NCBI RefSeq assembly: GCF_028622095.1
Contig: NZ_CP115166.1
Span: 62,001-126,000, forward strand
Direction of reading: 5' to 3'
From: Deinococcus aquaticus
Lineage (GTDB): Bacteria; Deinococcota; Deinococci; Deinococcales; Deinococcaceae
Length of the DNA stretch: 64,000 bases
Of the stretch, positions 28,408-39,762 are shown piece after piece; position 1 is the first letter of the stretch; each line of letters opens with the position of its first letter. The position numbers and the translations under genes are program-made. The notes under the pieces were generated by a model. It did no database searches. It saw only the letters and a list, made by a program, of their open reading frames with translations, and was not told the origin of the DNA.

Positions 28408-31023
28408 TCAGGCCGGCGGGGCCAGGACAGGTCCGCTGGCGGGCAGCGTGAACGTGAAGGTCGCGCCCTGGCCGGGTTCGCCGCTGGCGGCCCAGCTGCC
28501 GCCGTGGCGCATCAGGATGCGACGCACGTTGGCGAGACCCACGCCCGTCCCGCCGAACTCCTCGGGGCGGTGCAGACGCTGGAACACGCCGAACAGCTTG
28601 TGAGCGTAGCGGCCGTCGAACCCGACGCCGTTGTCGCGGATGTGAACAGCCCAGCTGCCGCCCTGGGGTTCGGCCCACACGTCGATCACGGCCCGTTCCC
28701 GCTGCGAGGTGTATTTCACGGCGTTCCCGATCAGGTTGAACAGCACCTGCCGCAGCAGGGCGGCGTCGCCCTTCACGCTGGGCAGCGGCGCCACGTTCCA
28801 CTGGATGGCCCGGCCCTGCATGTCGGGCGTCAGGTCGCGGCGCACGTCCTCGGTCAGCGCGGCGAGGTTCACCTCGTCCACGCGCAGTTCCTGACGGGCG
28901 GTGCGGGAGAGGTTCAGCATCGCGTCGATCAGCTCGTTCATGTGCGCGGCGGAATCCGAGATGACCTTCAGGGCGCGGCCCGCCTTGGGGTTCCCGTCCA
29001 GCGTGTCGCCCAGCGCCTTGCGCAGCAGGTCCGAGAAGCCCGCGATGTGCCGCACGGGAGCGCGCAGGTCGTGACTGACCGAGTACGCGAACGCTTCGAG
29101 TTCCTCGTTCGCGGCGTGCATGGCGGCGTTACTGCGTTCCAGTTTGTCACTGTAGTGGCGCAGGTCCATGACGCTCTGCGCGCGGTCCAGCGCCAGGGAC
29201 AGGCTGTGCGTGACGCTGCTGAGCAGCGAGCGGTCCGCGGCGCTCCACTGCCGGGCGTGAAACTGCCCGATGCAGAACACGCCGATGGGCTCCCCGAGCA
29301 GCGTGATGGGCAGGCAGGCGGACGCCCCCACGACACTCTCGGTTTCGGGCAGGCCATCGGTTTCCGCGTCGTAGGCACTCTGGTAGTAGGCTTCACCGCT
29401 GCGCCAGGGCGTGATCAGGTTCAGGCTGCGTTCGAAGTCCAGTCCGGCGTCCACGGCGGCCTGCAACCCGGGGTTATGCAGGTTGCCGACCTGGGCGCGC
29501 AGCCTCCAGAGGCCGCCTTCGGGTTCGTAGTACACCGCGAACCCGTCGGCCAGCAGGGACAGCGCGACCTCCTGCGCCCGGCGGATCAGGGCGTAGCGGT
29601 CCTCCTGTGCGCCCAGGTCGGCGCTGAGCTGCGCGAACGCTTCCAGCGAGCGGGTCTGGGCGTGCAGCGCGGCGTTCTGGTCGCGCAGCAGTTCATCGTT
29701 CGCGCTGCGCTCGAGCGCCATGCTGAGACTGCGGCCCACCGCACGGAACACGCTGCTTTCCCGTTCGTTCCAGTCGCGGGCGGCGCGGTGCGCCATGACC
29801 AGCAGACCCACCAGCCGGGGGCCGCTGTACATGGGGTACATCGCCATAGCCCGGAACCCATGGTTGCTGCTGAATCCGTCGGCCGGTCCGTCCCAGTTGG
29901 GAATGAACACGGCCGTACGCGCCTGCATCAGCTGGTGCGAGCTGGGAGCGTCCATGCTGACACCCGCCCGCAACTGCCCGGTCAGGTCGGCGGGCAGGTC
30001 GTCTGGCAGCGCCGCCGGGAACCACTGCTCACCGCGCGGCACGAAGTATCCCACGGCCACGCTGCGCAGGGTGGCGCCCAGCACGTCAGCGGCCCAGCTG
30101 GCCAGTTCCGATGGGTCGCGGCTGTTCATGGCCTGCTCCTCGAAACTGACGAACGCGGCCAGCGCGGCGCGCTCCTCGGCCAGCTGCTGCACGTGCCACG
30201 CGCGGTTCAGAGCCAGGTGCAGGCTGCGGCAGGCGGCAGCGAAGATCCCGCGTTCCAGCGCCGTCCAGGCGTCGTGGCTGGTGGTGCCCACGCCGATCAG
30301 GCCAACCAGTTGCCCATCACGGTGGAAGGCCTGAAGGGCCACGGCGCGGTAGGCGTGGGTGCTGGGCAGGTGCTGTTCGGCGGCGTTCCAGTGATCCACG
30401 AAGACCGGCAGGCCGCTGCGGATGGCGTCTAGGAACACCGGAGATGAGGACGGCAGACCCGCCTGGTCGGGGGCCAGGATATCCGGGTGGGCGTCCCCGG
30501 ACAGGAAGCGCACGCTCCAGGTATCCGTGCGGCGTTCCAGGTACGCGACGGTCATACCGGGCATCAGGCGGCGGATGCCCTGTTCGGCGCTGCGGATCAG
30601 CGCGTCGGGTTCCAGATCGGCGCCCAGTTGCTCGGTCAGTGTCATGAAGGCGCGCAAGACGGTCTCGCGGTCCTGGCCCCTCAGGCCACCGCCCAGCCGG
30701 GGCGTGCGGGTCAGCGCGGCGCAGATCAGCGGCCCGGTGGCGCGCAGCAGCGCGCGGTCCTGCTCGGTCAGGGGCGTGCCGGGCCGCAGGTGCAGCCGGG
30801 CCAGCGGCAGGCCAGGAACCGCCGTGCCCAGGTTGATCTCGATGGTCTCTCCGTCCGGGAACGGTTCGGCGTTCGGATCGTGTGGGTCGCCCGCGAAGCG
30901 CAGGTCCACGTGCCCGCCGAAGCCCCGCAGGGCGTCACGCACCTGCGGGGGCGTACTGGCGGCGGCCAGGGCGCTGGTGACCTCCTGCCAGCGTTCGAAC
31001 AGGGAGGAGGTGAAGGCCGTCAT
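28408..31023 (-). CDS. Multi-GAF sensor histidine kinase
   Basis: This 871-residue soluble kinase starts at ATG 31023; upstream in-frame extension is unlike protein. After about 110 N-terminal residues it has three GAF-type domains (about 120-280, 295-450, 465-620), then a dimerisation domain with FAYSVSHDLRAPVRHIAG carrying the phospho-acceptor His, and a HATPase_c domain with LIGNAVKYT, RDNGVGFD and GGTGVGLANVRRI. No membrane segment is seen, so it senses a cytoplasmic signal. The His motif is of the phytochrome-kinase type, close to that of BphP. It is divergent from bphO with 171 bp between, so it may feed the same response regulator. None of the GAF domains has the bilin-binding features, so it is not itself a phytochrome. 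Confidence 0.87.
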   Translation of the reverse strand: MTAFTSSLFERWQEVTSALAAASTPPQVRDALRGFGGHVDLRFAGDPHDPNAEPFPDGETIEINLGTAVPGLPLARLHLRPGTPLTEQDRALLRATGPLICAALTRTPRLGGGLRGQDRETVLRAFMTLTEQLGADLEPDALIRSAEQGIRRLMPGMTVAYLERRTDTWSVRFLSGDAHPDILAPDQAGLPSSSPVFLDAIRSGLPVFVDHWNAAEQHLPSTHAYRAVALQAFHRDGQLVGLIGVGTTSHDAWTALERGIFAAACRSLHLALNRAWHVQQLAEERAALAAFVSFEEQAMNSRDPSELASWAADVLGATLRSVAVGYFVPRGEQWFPAALPDDLPADLTGQLRAGVSMDAPSSHQLMQARTAVFIPNWDGPADGFSSNHGFRAMAMYPMYSGPRLVGLLVMAHRAARDWNERESSVFRAVGRSLSMALERSANDELLRDQNAALHAQTRSLEAFAQLSADLGAQEDRYALIRRAQEVALSLLADGFAVYYEPEGGLWRLRAQVGNLHNPGLQAAVDAGLDFERSLNLITPWRSGEAYYQSAYDAETDGLPETESVVGASACLPITLLGEPIGVFCIGQFHARQWSAADRSLLSSVTHSLSLALDRAQSVMDLRHYSDKLERSNAAMHAANEELEAFAYSVSHDLRAPVRHIAGFSDLLRKALGDTLDGNPKAGRALKVISDSAAHMNELIDAMLNLSRTARQELRVDEVNLAALTEDVRRDLTPDMQGRAIQWNVAPLPSVKGDAALLRQVLFNLIGNAVKYTSQRERAVIDVWAEPQGGSWAVHIRDNGVGFDGRYAHKLFGVFQRLHRPEEFGGTGVGLANVRRILMRHGGSWAASGEPGQGATFTFTLPASGPVLAPPA

Positions 31024-31194
31024 ACCGGCGCAGCATACTGCCCCGCACCTGACTGGATTCTCGCAGGACAGGCCGTTTGGCCCGGAAGTTTCTTCATGGT
31101 TGCTTCCCGGCTGCTTCCTGACGGGGGCGTGGGGGCACCCACCGGGACGTGCGGGCGCACACGCGCACATGCGTGGGTCTGATAAAACAGAGGC

Positions 31195-31821
31195 GTGATT
31201 CTGCCGCAACTGAAAACCCGTACCCGCGTGCAGCATGAGCAGGCGGAAGCCAGTCTGGACCTGATGAACCCTCACCTGACCCGTGAGCGGTACGTGCAGG
31301 TGCTGCGGCGCATGTGGACGCTGTACGTTCCGCTGGAAGACCGTCTGGGAACGCTGCTGGGACCGGCCGGGCGCGCGGCGCTGGACTGGCCGGCGCGCCT
31401 GAAACGCCCACTGCTGGAACGCGACCTGCGGGACCTGCGCAGCCCGCTGCCGGACGCCCCGGGCGGGGCTGGGGACAGGCTGGAGTTCCTGCAGGCCGAG
31501 GCGGACGCCTGGGGCGCGGCGTACGTGCTCGAAGGCGCCACGCTGGGCGGGCAGTTGCTGCGCCGCCACCTGGGCACGCAGCTGGACCTGGGCGCGGGGG
31601 GCGCGGCGTTCTACAGCAGCTACGGCGAACTGGTCGGGCCGCGCTGGAAGGCGTTCGGCGCGGCGCTGGAGGCGCGCGGCGCGGCCGATGCGGACCCGGC
31701 GGCGTTCGCGGAGCGGGCCGTGCAGTCGGCCGGGCAGACGTTCGGGCTGTTCATCAGCGGCCTGTCCGTGCCGGAGGTTCTACCGGCCCTCCGGCACGGG
31801 CAGGCCGGGGGGACGCTGTGA
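31195..31821 (+). CDS. bphO: Heme oxygenase, biliverdin-producing
   Basis: This 208-residue all-helical protein has TRVQHEQAEASLDL, holding the probable axial heme His (about residue 14), and GAAYVLEGATLGGQLLRRHL, the bacterial heme oxygenase signature on the distal helix. It opens heme to biliverdin, the chromophore of the bacteriophytochrome encoded next. The GTG start fits the conserved N-terminus. Its TGA overlaps the GTG of bphP, so pigment and apoprotein synthesis are coupled. Confidence 0.92.
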   Translation: MILPQLKTRTRVQHEQAEASLDLMNPHLTRERYVQVLRRMWTLYVPLEDRLGTLLGPAGRAALDWPARLKRPLLERDLRDLRSPLPDAPGGAGDRLEFLQAEADAWGAAYVLEGATLGGQLLRRHLGTQLDLGAGGAAFYSSYGELVGPRWKAFGAALEARGAADADPAAFAERAVQSAGQTFGLFISGLSVPEVLPALRHGQAGGTL

Positions 31822-34178
31822 CCGGGCCGGACGGTCAGGGCCGCGCCGCTGAGACGCCCGCGCTGAGCGTGCAGGTGGCGCGCCTGGGTGAACCGGCAGA
31901 CCTGACCAACTGCGACCGCGAGCCCATCCACATTCCCGGGTCGGTGCAGCCGCACGGGGTGCTGCTGGTCCTGCGCGGCAACGTGGCCACGCAGGTCAGC
32001 GGGAACACCGAGACGCACTTCGGGCTGGGCGTGCCCGAGGTCCTGAGTGGCGGCCTGGGCGCCCTGCTGGACGGAGAAACCCTGGCGCGGGTGCAGGGGG
32101 CCCTGGCGACCGAGTCGCTGAACGACAATCCGCTGTACCTGCTGACCACGCCAGTGCGCGGGCGGGGGCTGTTCGACCTGATCGCGCACCGGCGCGGACA
32201 GCAGGTGATCCTGGAATTCGAGGCGGCGCGGCCCGGCCGGCCTCCGGTCGACAGTTACAGTCAGGTGAAGCGTTCGGTGGCGCGCCTGAACGCCACCGTG
32301 GACCTCACGGAGTTCGCGGCGGCCACGGCCGAGGAGGTGCGCCGCCTGACCGGGTTCGACCGCGTGATGGTGTACCAGTTCGCGGAGGACGGCACGGGCA
32401 CCGTGATCGCCGAGGACCTGCGCGGCGACCTGACCCCGTACCTGGGGCTGCGGTACCCGGCGTCGGACATCCCTCAGCAGGCGCGGGCGCTGTACGTGCA
32501 GAACATGCTGCGCATCATCGCGGACGTGACGTACGAACCGGTCCCGATGTTCGCGCGCCAGGGCGAGGGCGTCCCGGACGAGGTGGCCGCGCCGCTGGAC
32601 ATGAGTTACTGCGTGCTGCGCAGCGTCTCCCCCATTCACCTTCAGTACCTGAAGAACATGGGCGTGAACGCCTCCATGAGCGTCAGTCTGGTGCGCGGCG
32701 GGGCGCTGTGGGGCCTGATCGCCTGCCATCACACCGAACCCCGGCACCTGCCGTACGACGTGAGGTCCGCCTGCGAGTTGCTGGGGCAGGTGGCCAGCGT
32801 GCAGATCAGCGCCCGCCAGGAGCAGCGCGACCAGTCGTACCAGTTGCAACTGAAGACCGCGCAGACGCAACTCGTGGAGCGCATGGCCGAGGAGAACGAC
32901 CTGCTCGAGGCGCTGGTGGGCAGCGGCATGAACCTGCTGCACTTCATCGACACGCCGGGCGCGGCCGTGTGCCTGGACGGCGAGGTGGTCCTGCTGGGGG
33001 CCACGCCGTCCCGGGCGCAGGTGACGGCGCTGACCGGGTGGCTGGACACGCAGGCGGACGTGGACATCCTGCACACCCAGACGCTGGGAGAACTGCACGG
33101 CCCGGCGCAGGAGTACGCCGGCCGCGCCAGTGGCCTGCTGGCCGTGAAACTCTCGCACAGCCGTCACGATTACGTGATGTGGTTCCGGCCCGAGGAGTTG
33201 CAGACCGTCACCTGGGGCGGCGACCCGAACAAACCCGTGGAAGTCAGTGAGGACGGCACGGACCGCCTGACGCCCCGGCAGTCGTTCGCGGCGTGGCAGG
33301 AAACCGTGCGGGGCCGCAGCGCGGCCTGGCAGACAGAAGAGCTGCTGGCCGCGCGGGCGCTGCGGCGGGCGATCATGGCGGTCGTGCTGCGCCGCGTGGA
33401 GGAACTCGGGCAGCTGAACGATCATCTGGAGCGCAGCAACGCCGACCTGGAACGCAGCAACGCCGACCTGGACGCCTTCGCGTACATTGCCAGCCACGAC
33501 CTGAAAGAGCCGCTGCGGGGCCTGCACAACTACTCGGTGTACCTGCTTGAGGTGTACGAGCAGCAACTGGACGAGGACGGCGCGGCGAAACTCAGGACGC
33601 TGGTGCGGCTCACGCAGCGGATGGATGACCTGATCGACTCGCTGCTGCTGTACTCACGGGTGGGCCGCGTGGACCTGAGCTTCCAGCCCACTGACCTGAA
33701 CAATCTGATGGCCGACGTGCTGGAAGTCATCGCGCCGCGCCTGGAGCAGCTGAACGTGCAGGTGCAGGTGCAGCCGGACCTGCCGGTCCTGACCATCGAC
33801 CGCGTGCGGGTGGGCGAGGTGCTGAGCAACCTGATCACCAACGCCATGAAGTACAACGACAAGGCGCAGCCGCAGGTGCAGGTCGGGGCGATCCTGCCCG
33901 ACGGGCGCGCCGCGCACCCGGACCTGCGCGTGCCGGACGGCGTGCCCGCGTACGCCTGCGTGCTGTTCGTGCGCGACAACGGCATCGGCATCCGCGAGAA
34001 GCACTTCGAGAACATCTTCCGGATCTTCAAGCGCCTGCATGCCCGCGATCAGTTCGGAGGTGGGACCGGCGCGGGCCTGACCATCGTGCGGAAGCTCGTG
34101 GAGCGGCACGGCGGTCAGATCTGGGTGAGCAGCGAGTACGGTCAGGGCAGCGTGTTCTACTTCACGCTGGAGGCCTGA
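31818..34178 (+). CDS. bphP: Bacteriophytochrome, red/far-red light sensor histidine kinase
   Basis: This 786-residue protein has the full PAS-GAF-PHY photosensory core and a histidine kinase. LTNCDREPIHIPGSVQPHG has the biliverdin-attaching Cys (residue 32), GLRYPASDIPQQARALYV the conserved PASDIP segment of the GAF domain, and LTPRQSF the PRxSF tongue motif of the PHY domain. The kinase has [19 protein letters not shown] with the phospho-acceptor His, then LITNAMKYND and RDNGIGIRE. A repeated LERSNAD heptad at about residue 535 links sensor and kinase as a coiled coil. It starts with GTG overlapping bphO's stop, and the response regulator follows one base after its own stop. Confidence 0.95.
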   Translation: MTGPDGQGRAAETPALSVQVARLGEPADLTNCDREPIHIPGSVQPHGVLLVLRGNVATQVSGNTETHFGLGVPEVLSGGLGALLDGETLARVQGALATESLNDNPLYLLTTPVRGRGLFDLIAHRRGQQVILEFEAARPGRPPVDSYSQVKRSVARLNATVDLTEFAAATAEEVRRLTGFDRVMVYQFAEDGTGTVIAEDLRGDLTPYLGLRYPASDIPQQARALYVQNMLRIIADVTYEPVPMFARQGEGVPDEVAAPLDMSYCVLRSVSPIHLQYLKNMGVNASMSVSLVRGGALWGLIACHHTEPRHLPYDVRSACELLGQVASVQISARQEQRDQSYQLQLKTAQTQLVERMAEENDLLEALVGSGMNLLHFIDTPGAAVCLDGEVVLLGATPSRAQVTALTGWLDTQADVDILHTQTLGELHGPAQEYAGRASGLLAVKLSHSRHDYVMWFRPEELQTVTWGGDPNKPVEVSEDGTDRLTPRQSFAAWQETVRGRSAAWQTEELLAARALRRAIMAVVLRRVEELGQLNDHLERSNADLERSNADLDAFAYIASHDLKEPLRGLHNYSVYLLEVYEQQLDEDGAAKLRTLVRLTQRMDDLIDSLLLYSRVGRVDLSFQPTDLNNLMADVLEVIAPRLEQLNVQVQVQPDLPVLTIDRVRVGEVLSNLITNAMKYNDKAQPQVQVGAILPDGRAAHPDLRVPDGVPAYACVLFVRDNGIGIREKHFENIFRIFKRLHARDQFGGGTGAGLTIVRKLVERHGGQIWVSSEYGQGSVFYFTLEA

Positions 34179-34179
34179 A

Positions 34180-34608
34180 GTGTCCCCGAGGCCTGTGCTG
34201 GTCGTCGAGGACAGCGACGAGGACTACCAGGCGACCCTGTGGGCCATGCAGAAACTGGAACGCACCGATCTGCTGGAACGCTGCACCGACGGGGACGACG
34301 CCCTGGACCGCCTCTCGGACCGCGCGCAGTCCTGGCCGAAACTGGTGCTGCTGGACCTGAACATGCCCGGCACCGACGGACGCGAGGTCCTGGCCTTCAT
34401 CCGCAGCACGCCGTACCTGCGGTCCCTGCCGGTCGTGATCCTGTCCACCTCGGCCAGTGAACGCGACGTGAACGACTGCTACCAGCTGGGCGCGAACGCC
34501 TACCTGATCAAACCCGTGAACTTCGCGCAGTACACCGAGCAGCTGCGCATCACTCTGGACTTCTGGCTGGGCCTGGCGCAGCTGCCCGAATCGGCGGAGG
34601 GGCCATGA
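34180..34608 (+). CDS. Single-domain response regulator of the phytochrome kinase
   Basis: This 142-residue receiver has [18 protein letters not shown] with the acidic pocket, [17 protein letters not shown] with the phospho-acceptor Asp, [11 protein letters not shown] and [10 protein letters not shown] with the conserved Lys. There is no output domain. It starts with GTG one base after bphP and overlaps the next gene (ATGA). It is the expected phosphate acceptor for BphP, like BphR/Rcp1 proteins encoded beside phytochromes. It could pass phosphate on to another protein or act by protein binding. Confidence 0.92.
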   Translation: MSPRPVLVVEDSDEDYQATLWAMQKLERTDLLERCTDGDDALDRLSDRAQSWPKLVLLDLNMPGTDGREVLAFIRSTPYLRSLPVVILSTSASERDVNDCYQLGANAYLIKPVNFAQYTEQLRITLDFWLGLAQLPESAEGP

Positions 34609-36647
34609 CAGGCACTGAAGCGCAGTCCGGCAGTCAGGCGCGCGGCGCGGAGGTCACGCAGCCGCAGGCCATTCTCCCGCTGCGGATCCTGATCGTGGAC
34701 GACAGCCCCGAGGACACCGAAACGTACCTGCATTTCCTGCGGCACTGGCCCGGGCGCGAGGTGCACGCGCAGGCCACCGCGCTGGGCGAAGACGCGCTGG
34801 ACGCCCTGCAACGCGGCGCGCCGGACGTGATCCTGCTGGACTACCAGTTGCCGGACATGACCGGCCTGGAATTCCTGAACGAGGCCCGCCCGGACTGCGC
34901 GGTGATCATGCTGACCGGCGTGGGGGACGAGCAGGTGGCCGTGCAGGCCATCCGCGCCGGCGCGCAGGACTACCTGGTGAAGGGCCGCCTGAACGCCGAC
35001 CTGCTGCGGCAGACGCTGCTGCGCGCCCTGAACACCCACGACATGGCGCGGGAACTGCGGCGCTCGCAGGCCCGCACGGCCGCGATCCTGAATTCCATCA
35101 CCGACGGGTTCGTCGCACTGGACGAAACCGGGCAGGTCATGGAACTCAACGGCGCGGCCGAAATCCTGCTGGGCACCACCCTGAACGCCCTGCGCCGCGC
35201 CCCGCCCCCCTGGCACGGCAACCCGGACTTCACGGCGGCCATCGAACGCGCCCGGCGCAGCGCGGAGATGACCACCGCCGAACTGCGCCTGCCGGAGCAG
35301 GACCGCTGGCTGCACGCGCGGCTGTACCCGTCCCGCACGGGCCTGACCATGTACCTGTACGACGTGACCGCCCGCCGCGAGGCCGAGCAGCGCGAGCAGC
35401 GGCACTCGCGGCGCATGCAGGGCCTGTACAACGCCGCCGCCACCCTGAACACCGTCCGTGAACGGCAGGACGTCCTGACCGCCATCGTGCAGGTCTCCCA
35501 GGCACTGGTGCGCAGTCCGCTGGTGATCCTGGCCACGCCGGACGCCGCCGGCGACTGGCTGCTGACCGGGCAGGACGGGCCGGTCGAGGCGCTGACCGCC
35601 CTGCCCGGCGCGGCCGCGTTGCAGGCCGGACTGCAACAGGCCGTGCAACCCGAGCAGATCGGATCCTGCGGTGACGGCTGGACCACCCTGACCCTGACCC
35701 GGCCGCGCGGGACTGCCGGGCAGCCGGGCAACGCCGCCAGCACGGACGACCTCACCGGGAACCTGCTGGGCGTGCTGGCCTTCCAGCCGCCGCAGGACGC
35801 CGAGCACAGCGACGACACCCGCACGCTGCTGCTGACGCTGGCGCAGATGCTCTCGCACGCCCTGACCCGCTCGGCGCTGTACGAGGCGGACCGCGAACAC
35901 CGCCAGACCCTGGAAGCGCGCGTGCAGGCCCGCACCGCCGCCCTGGAACGCAGCAACCGCGAGCTCGAACAGTTCGCGTACGTGGCCAGCCACGACCTGA
36001 AAGAACCGCTGCGGACCATCAGTTCCTTCACTCAACTACTGCAAAACCGGTACGGCCCGCAACTCGACGACCGGGCGCGGCGCTACATCGACTTCACCGT
36101 GGCGGGCGCGCAGCGCATGTCCACCCTGATCGAGGACGTGCTGGCCGTCAGTCGCCTGAACACCCAGCCCAGCATCCCCACCCTGACCGACCTGAACACC
36201 CTGGTCGGGCACGTCACCGCGCAGCTTCAGGCCCTGATCGACGAGACCGGCGGTCAGGTGCAGGTCGGAACGCTGCCAAGACTGATGGTGGACGCCACGC
36301 AGTTCACGCAACTGTTCCAGAACCTGATCGGAAACGCCCTGAAATTCCGCCGCCCCGACCAGCCGCCGGTCGTGCAGGTGCAGGCCCACGCCAGCGAGGA
36401 CGGCTGGATTTTCACCGTCACCGACAACGGCATCGGCATCGAACCCGAGTACCACGACCGGGTGTTCGTGATCTTCCAGCGCCTCCACACCCGCGACCAC
36501 TACGCCGGGAACGGCATCGGGCTGGCCCTGTGCCGCAAGATCGTCGAGGGACGCGGCGGGACCATCTGGCTGTCACAACCTGCGGCGGGAGGCACGGCCG
36601 TGCAGTTCAGCGTGCCCTACCGCGCCGGCGACACCCGGCCCGCCTGA
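34605..36647 (+). CDS. Receiver-PAS-GAF hybrid histidine kinase
   Basis: This 680-residue protein starts with a receiver domain ([31 protein letters not shown] with the phospho-acceptor Asp, DYLVKGRL with the conserved Lys). A PAS domain (about 150-265, [20 protein letters not shown]) and a GAF-like region (about 275-430) follow. The kinase has [19 protein letters not shown] with the His and a HATPase with [11 protein letters not shown] and [11 protein letters not shown]. Its ATG overlaps the stop of the small response regulator. A receiver at the N-terminus lets an upstream kinase, probably BphP or the three-GAF kinase, modulate it. The final target of its own kinase is not in the window. 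Confidence 0.9.
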   Translation: MTGTEAQSGSQARGAEVTQPQAILPLRILIVDDSPEDTETYLHFLRHWPGREVHAQATALGEDALDALQRGAPDVILLDYQLPDMTGLEFLNEARPDCAVIMLTGVGDEQVAVQAIRAGAQDYLVKGRLNADLLRQTLLRALNTHDMARELRRSQARTAAILNSITDGFVALDETGQVMELNGAAEILLGTTLNALRRAPPPWHGNPDFTAAIERARRSAEMTTAELRLPEQDRWLHARLYPSRTGLTMYLYDVTARREAEQREQRHSRRMQGLYNAAATLNTVRERQDVLTAIVQVSQALVRSPLVILATPDAAGDWLLTGQDGPVEALTALPGAAALQAGLQQAVQPEQIGSCGDGWTTLTLTRPRGTAGQPGNAASTDDLTGNLLGVLAFQPPQDAEHSDDTRTLLLTLAQMLSHALTRSALYEADREHRQTLEARVQARTAALERSNRELEQFAYVASHDLKEPLRTISSFTQLLQNRYGPQLDDRARRYIDFTVAGAQRMSTLIEDVLAVSRLNTQPSIPTLTDLNTLVGHVTAQLQALIDETGGQVQVGTLPRLMVDATQFTQLFQNLIGNALKFRRPDQPPVVQVQAHASEDGWIFTVTDNGIGIEPEYHDRVFVIFQRLHTRDHYAGNGIGLALCRKIVEGRGGTIWLSQPAAGGTAVQFSVPYRAGDTRPA

Positions 36648-36699
36648 AGCGGCTGAGCGCGCCAACGATACAGTCAGCGGCGCGCTCAGCCGCTTCAGG
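36643..36699. terminator. Bidirectional hairpin terminator between convergent genes
   Basis: Arms of 21 bp (36643-36663 and 36679-36699) are perfectly complementary and separated by a 15-base loop. The left arm includes the stop of the hybrid kinase gene. It lies between that gene and mmsA, which runs toward it. No T-run flanks either side, so it depends on stem strength alone. Confidence 0.7.
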
Positions 36700-36711
36700 C
36701 GGCGGGATCGG

Positions 36712-38220
<1,509 letters not shown>

Positions 38221-38272
38221 GGGGACTCCTGGGGCAGTGGGAGATGAGGCAGGTTGGGACAGGCGGGCGGCG

Positions 38273-39619
38273 TCAGTCAGCGGCGACGGGCGCGCCGATC
38301 AGCTGATCCACGAGCGCGAGGGCTTCCTCGTACGCGGCGAGGCCCTCGTCGAGTTCCTCGCGGGTGACCACGAGGGGCGGGCAGACCCACAGGAAGTTGA
38401 AGCGGCTGTAGGCGTACACGTGCCTGCTCTTGAGATGCGCAGCGAGGCGACCCATCTCGGGCGAGGTGCCGTTGAAGGGGGCCAGCGGCTCCTTGGTCGC
38501 CTTGTCCTTCACGAGTTCGATGACGCTGAACAGGCCCTTGTAGCGCACGTCGCCCACGCAGGCGTACTTCGCTTTCATGGCTTCCAGGCGCTGGCCGAGG
38601 TACTCGCCGAGTTCGCGGGTGTGCTCGAACAGCCCCTCGTCCTCGTACACCTGCAGGTTGGCGATGGCGGCGGCCAGCGAGACGGGGTGGCCGCTGTAGG
38701 TCAGGCCGCCCGCCAGGAAGTGCGTTTCGAAGAAATCGGCGATGGCGTCCGTGACCACGACCGCGCCGAGCGGCATGTACCCGCTGGTCAGCCCCTTGGC
38801 GCAGGTGACGATGTCGGGCTTAATGCCGTAATGCTGCGTGGCGAGCCACGTGCCGGTGCGTCCGAAGCCGCTCATGACCTCGTCGTCGATCAGCAGGATG
38901 CCGTACTTGTCGCACAGGGCACGGAGTTTGGGGTAGTAGTCGTCGGGCGGGACGAGCAGGCCGTTGCTGCCGGTGATGCCCTCGACCATGATGGCGGCGA
39001 TGGTGTGCGGCCCTTCCATCTGGATGATCTCCTCGATGTGGGACACGCACTCGCGCTTGCAGCTCTCAACCTGCTGGCCGAAGGGGCAGCGGTAGCAGTA
39101 CGGGTCGAAGGCGCGGACGATGCCGGGCACGCCGGGCTCGACCGGCCAGCGCCGGGGGTCGCCGCTGGCGGTCATGCTGCCCATGGTGGCGCCGTGGTAG
39201 CTGCGGTAGCGCGTGATGATCTTGTCGCGGCCGGTGTACAGGCGGGCGATCTTCATGGCGTTCTCGTTCGCCTCGCTGCCGCCCAGCGTGAAGAAGCTCT
39301 TGCCGAGGCCCGTCACCTCGCGCAATTTCTTACCCAGCGTCGCGCGGACGTCGGTGGCGAAGCTCGGCCCGGCGAAGCACATGGTGTCCACCTGCGCCTT
39401 GATGGCGTTCAGGACGGCCGGGTGCTGATGCCCGACGTTGATGTTGATCAGCTGACTGGAAAAGTCCAACCACGTGTTGCCGTCCCCGTCATAGAAGTGG
39501 CTGCCCTTGCCGCCCGTCATGTGAATGGGGTTCGTCTGCGTCTGCACGCTCCACGAGAACAGGGTGTGCTCGCGGTTCTGCTGGATGACCTCGTGCGTGT
39601 CTGGGTGAGCGTCTGGCAT
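38273..39619 (-). CDS. Class III PLP-dependent aminotransferase, probable beta-alanine/beta-aminoisobutyrate aminotransferase
   Basis: This 448-residue protein has FDPYCYRCPFGQ, MVEGITGSNGLLVPP, LLIDDEVMSGFGRTG with the PLP-ring Asp, and VTCAKGLTSGYMPLGAVVV with the Schiff-base Lys. GGSEANENAMKIARLYTGRD and SYHGATMGSMTASGD are class III omega-aminotransferase motifs. It would transfer the amino group of beta-alanine or 3-aminoisobutyrate to a keto acid, giving the semialdehyde used by MmsA. CCGGAGG sits ahead of its ATG. The CPFGQQVESCKREC segment holds closely spaced Cys residues whose role is unclear. Other omega-amino acids are possible substrates; context favours the pyrimidine pathway. 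Confidence 0.88.
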   Translation of the reverse strand: MPDAHPDTHEVIQQNREHTLFSWSVQTQTNPIHMTGGKGSHFYDGDGNTWLDFSSQLININVGHQHPAVLNAIKAQVDTMCFAGPSFATDVRATLGKKLREVTGLGKSFFTLGGSEANENAMKIARLYTGRDKIITRYRSYHGATMGSMTASGDPRRWPVEPGVPGIVRAFDPYCYRCPFGQQVESCKRECVSHIEEIIQMEGPHTIAAIMVEGITGSNGLLVPPDDYYPKLRALCDKYGILLIDDEVMSGFGRTGTWLATQHYGIKPDIVTCAKGLTSGYMPLGAVVVTDAIADFFETHFLAGGLTYSGHPVSLAAAIANLQVYEDEGLFEHTRELGEYLGQRLEAMKAKYACVGDVRYKGLFSVIELVKDKATKEPLAPFNGTSPEMGRLAAHLKSRHVYAYSRFNFLWVCPPLVVTREELDEGLAAYEEALALVDQLIGAPVAAD

Positions 39620-39762
39620 GGGTGAAACCTCCGGAATGACAGGGTGAACCCGGCAGTGTGCAGGGAGCAGGTTTTAGAAAGCAAAGCGGAAACCGAATGT
39701 TGCCCGGAGTGTAGTTTTTTGCGTGCTGGAGCGGCAAGAGACAGTCTGTCCAGTCGCGTGGT

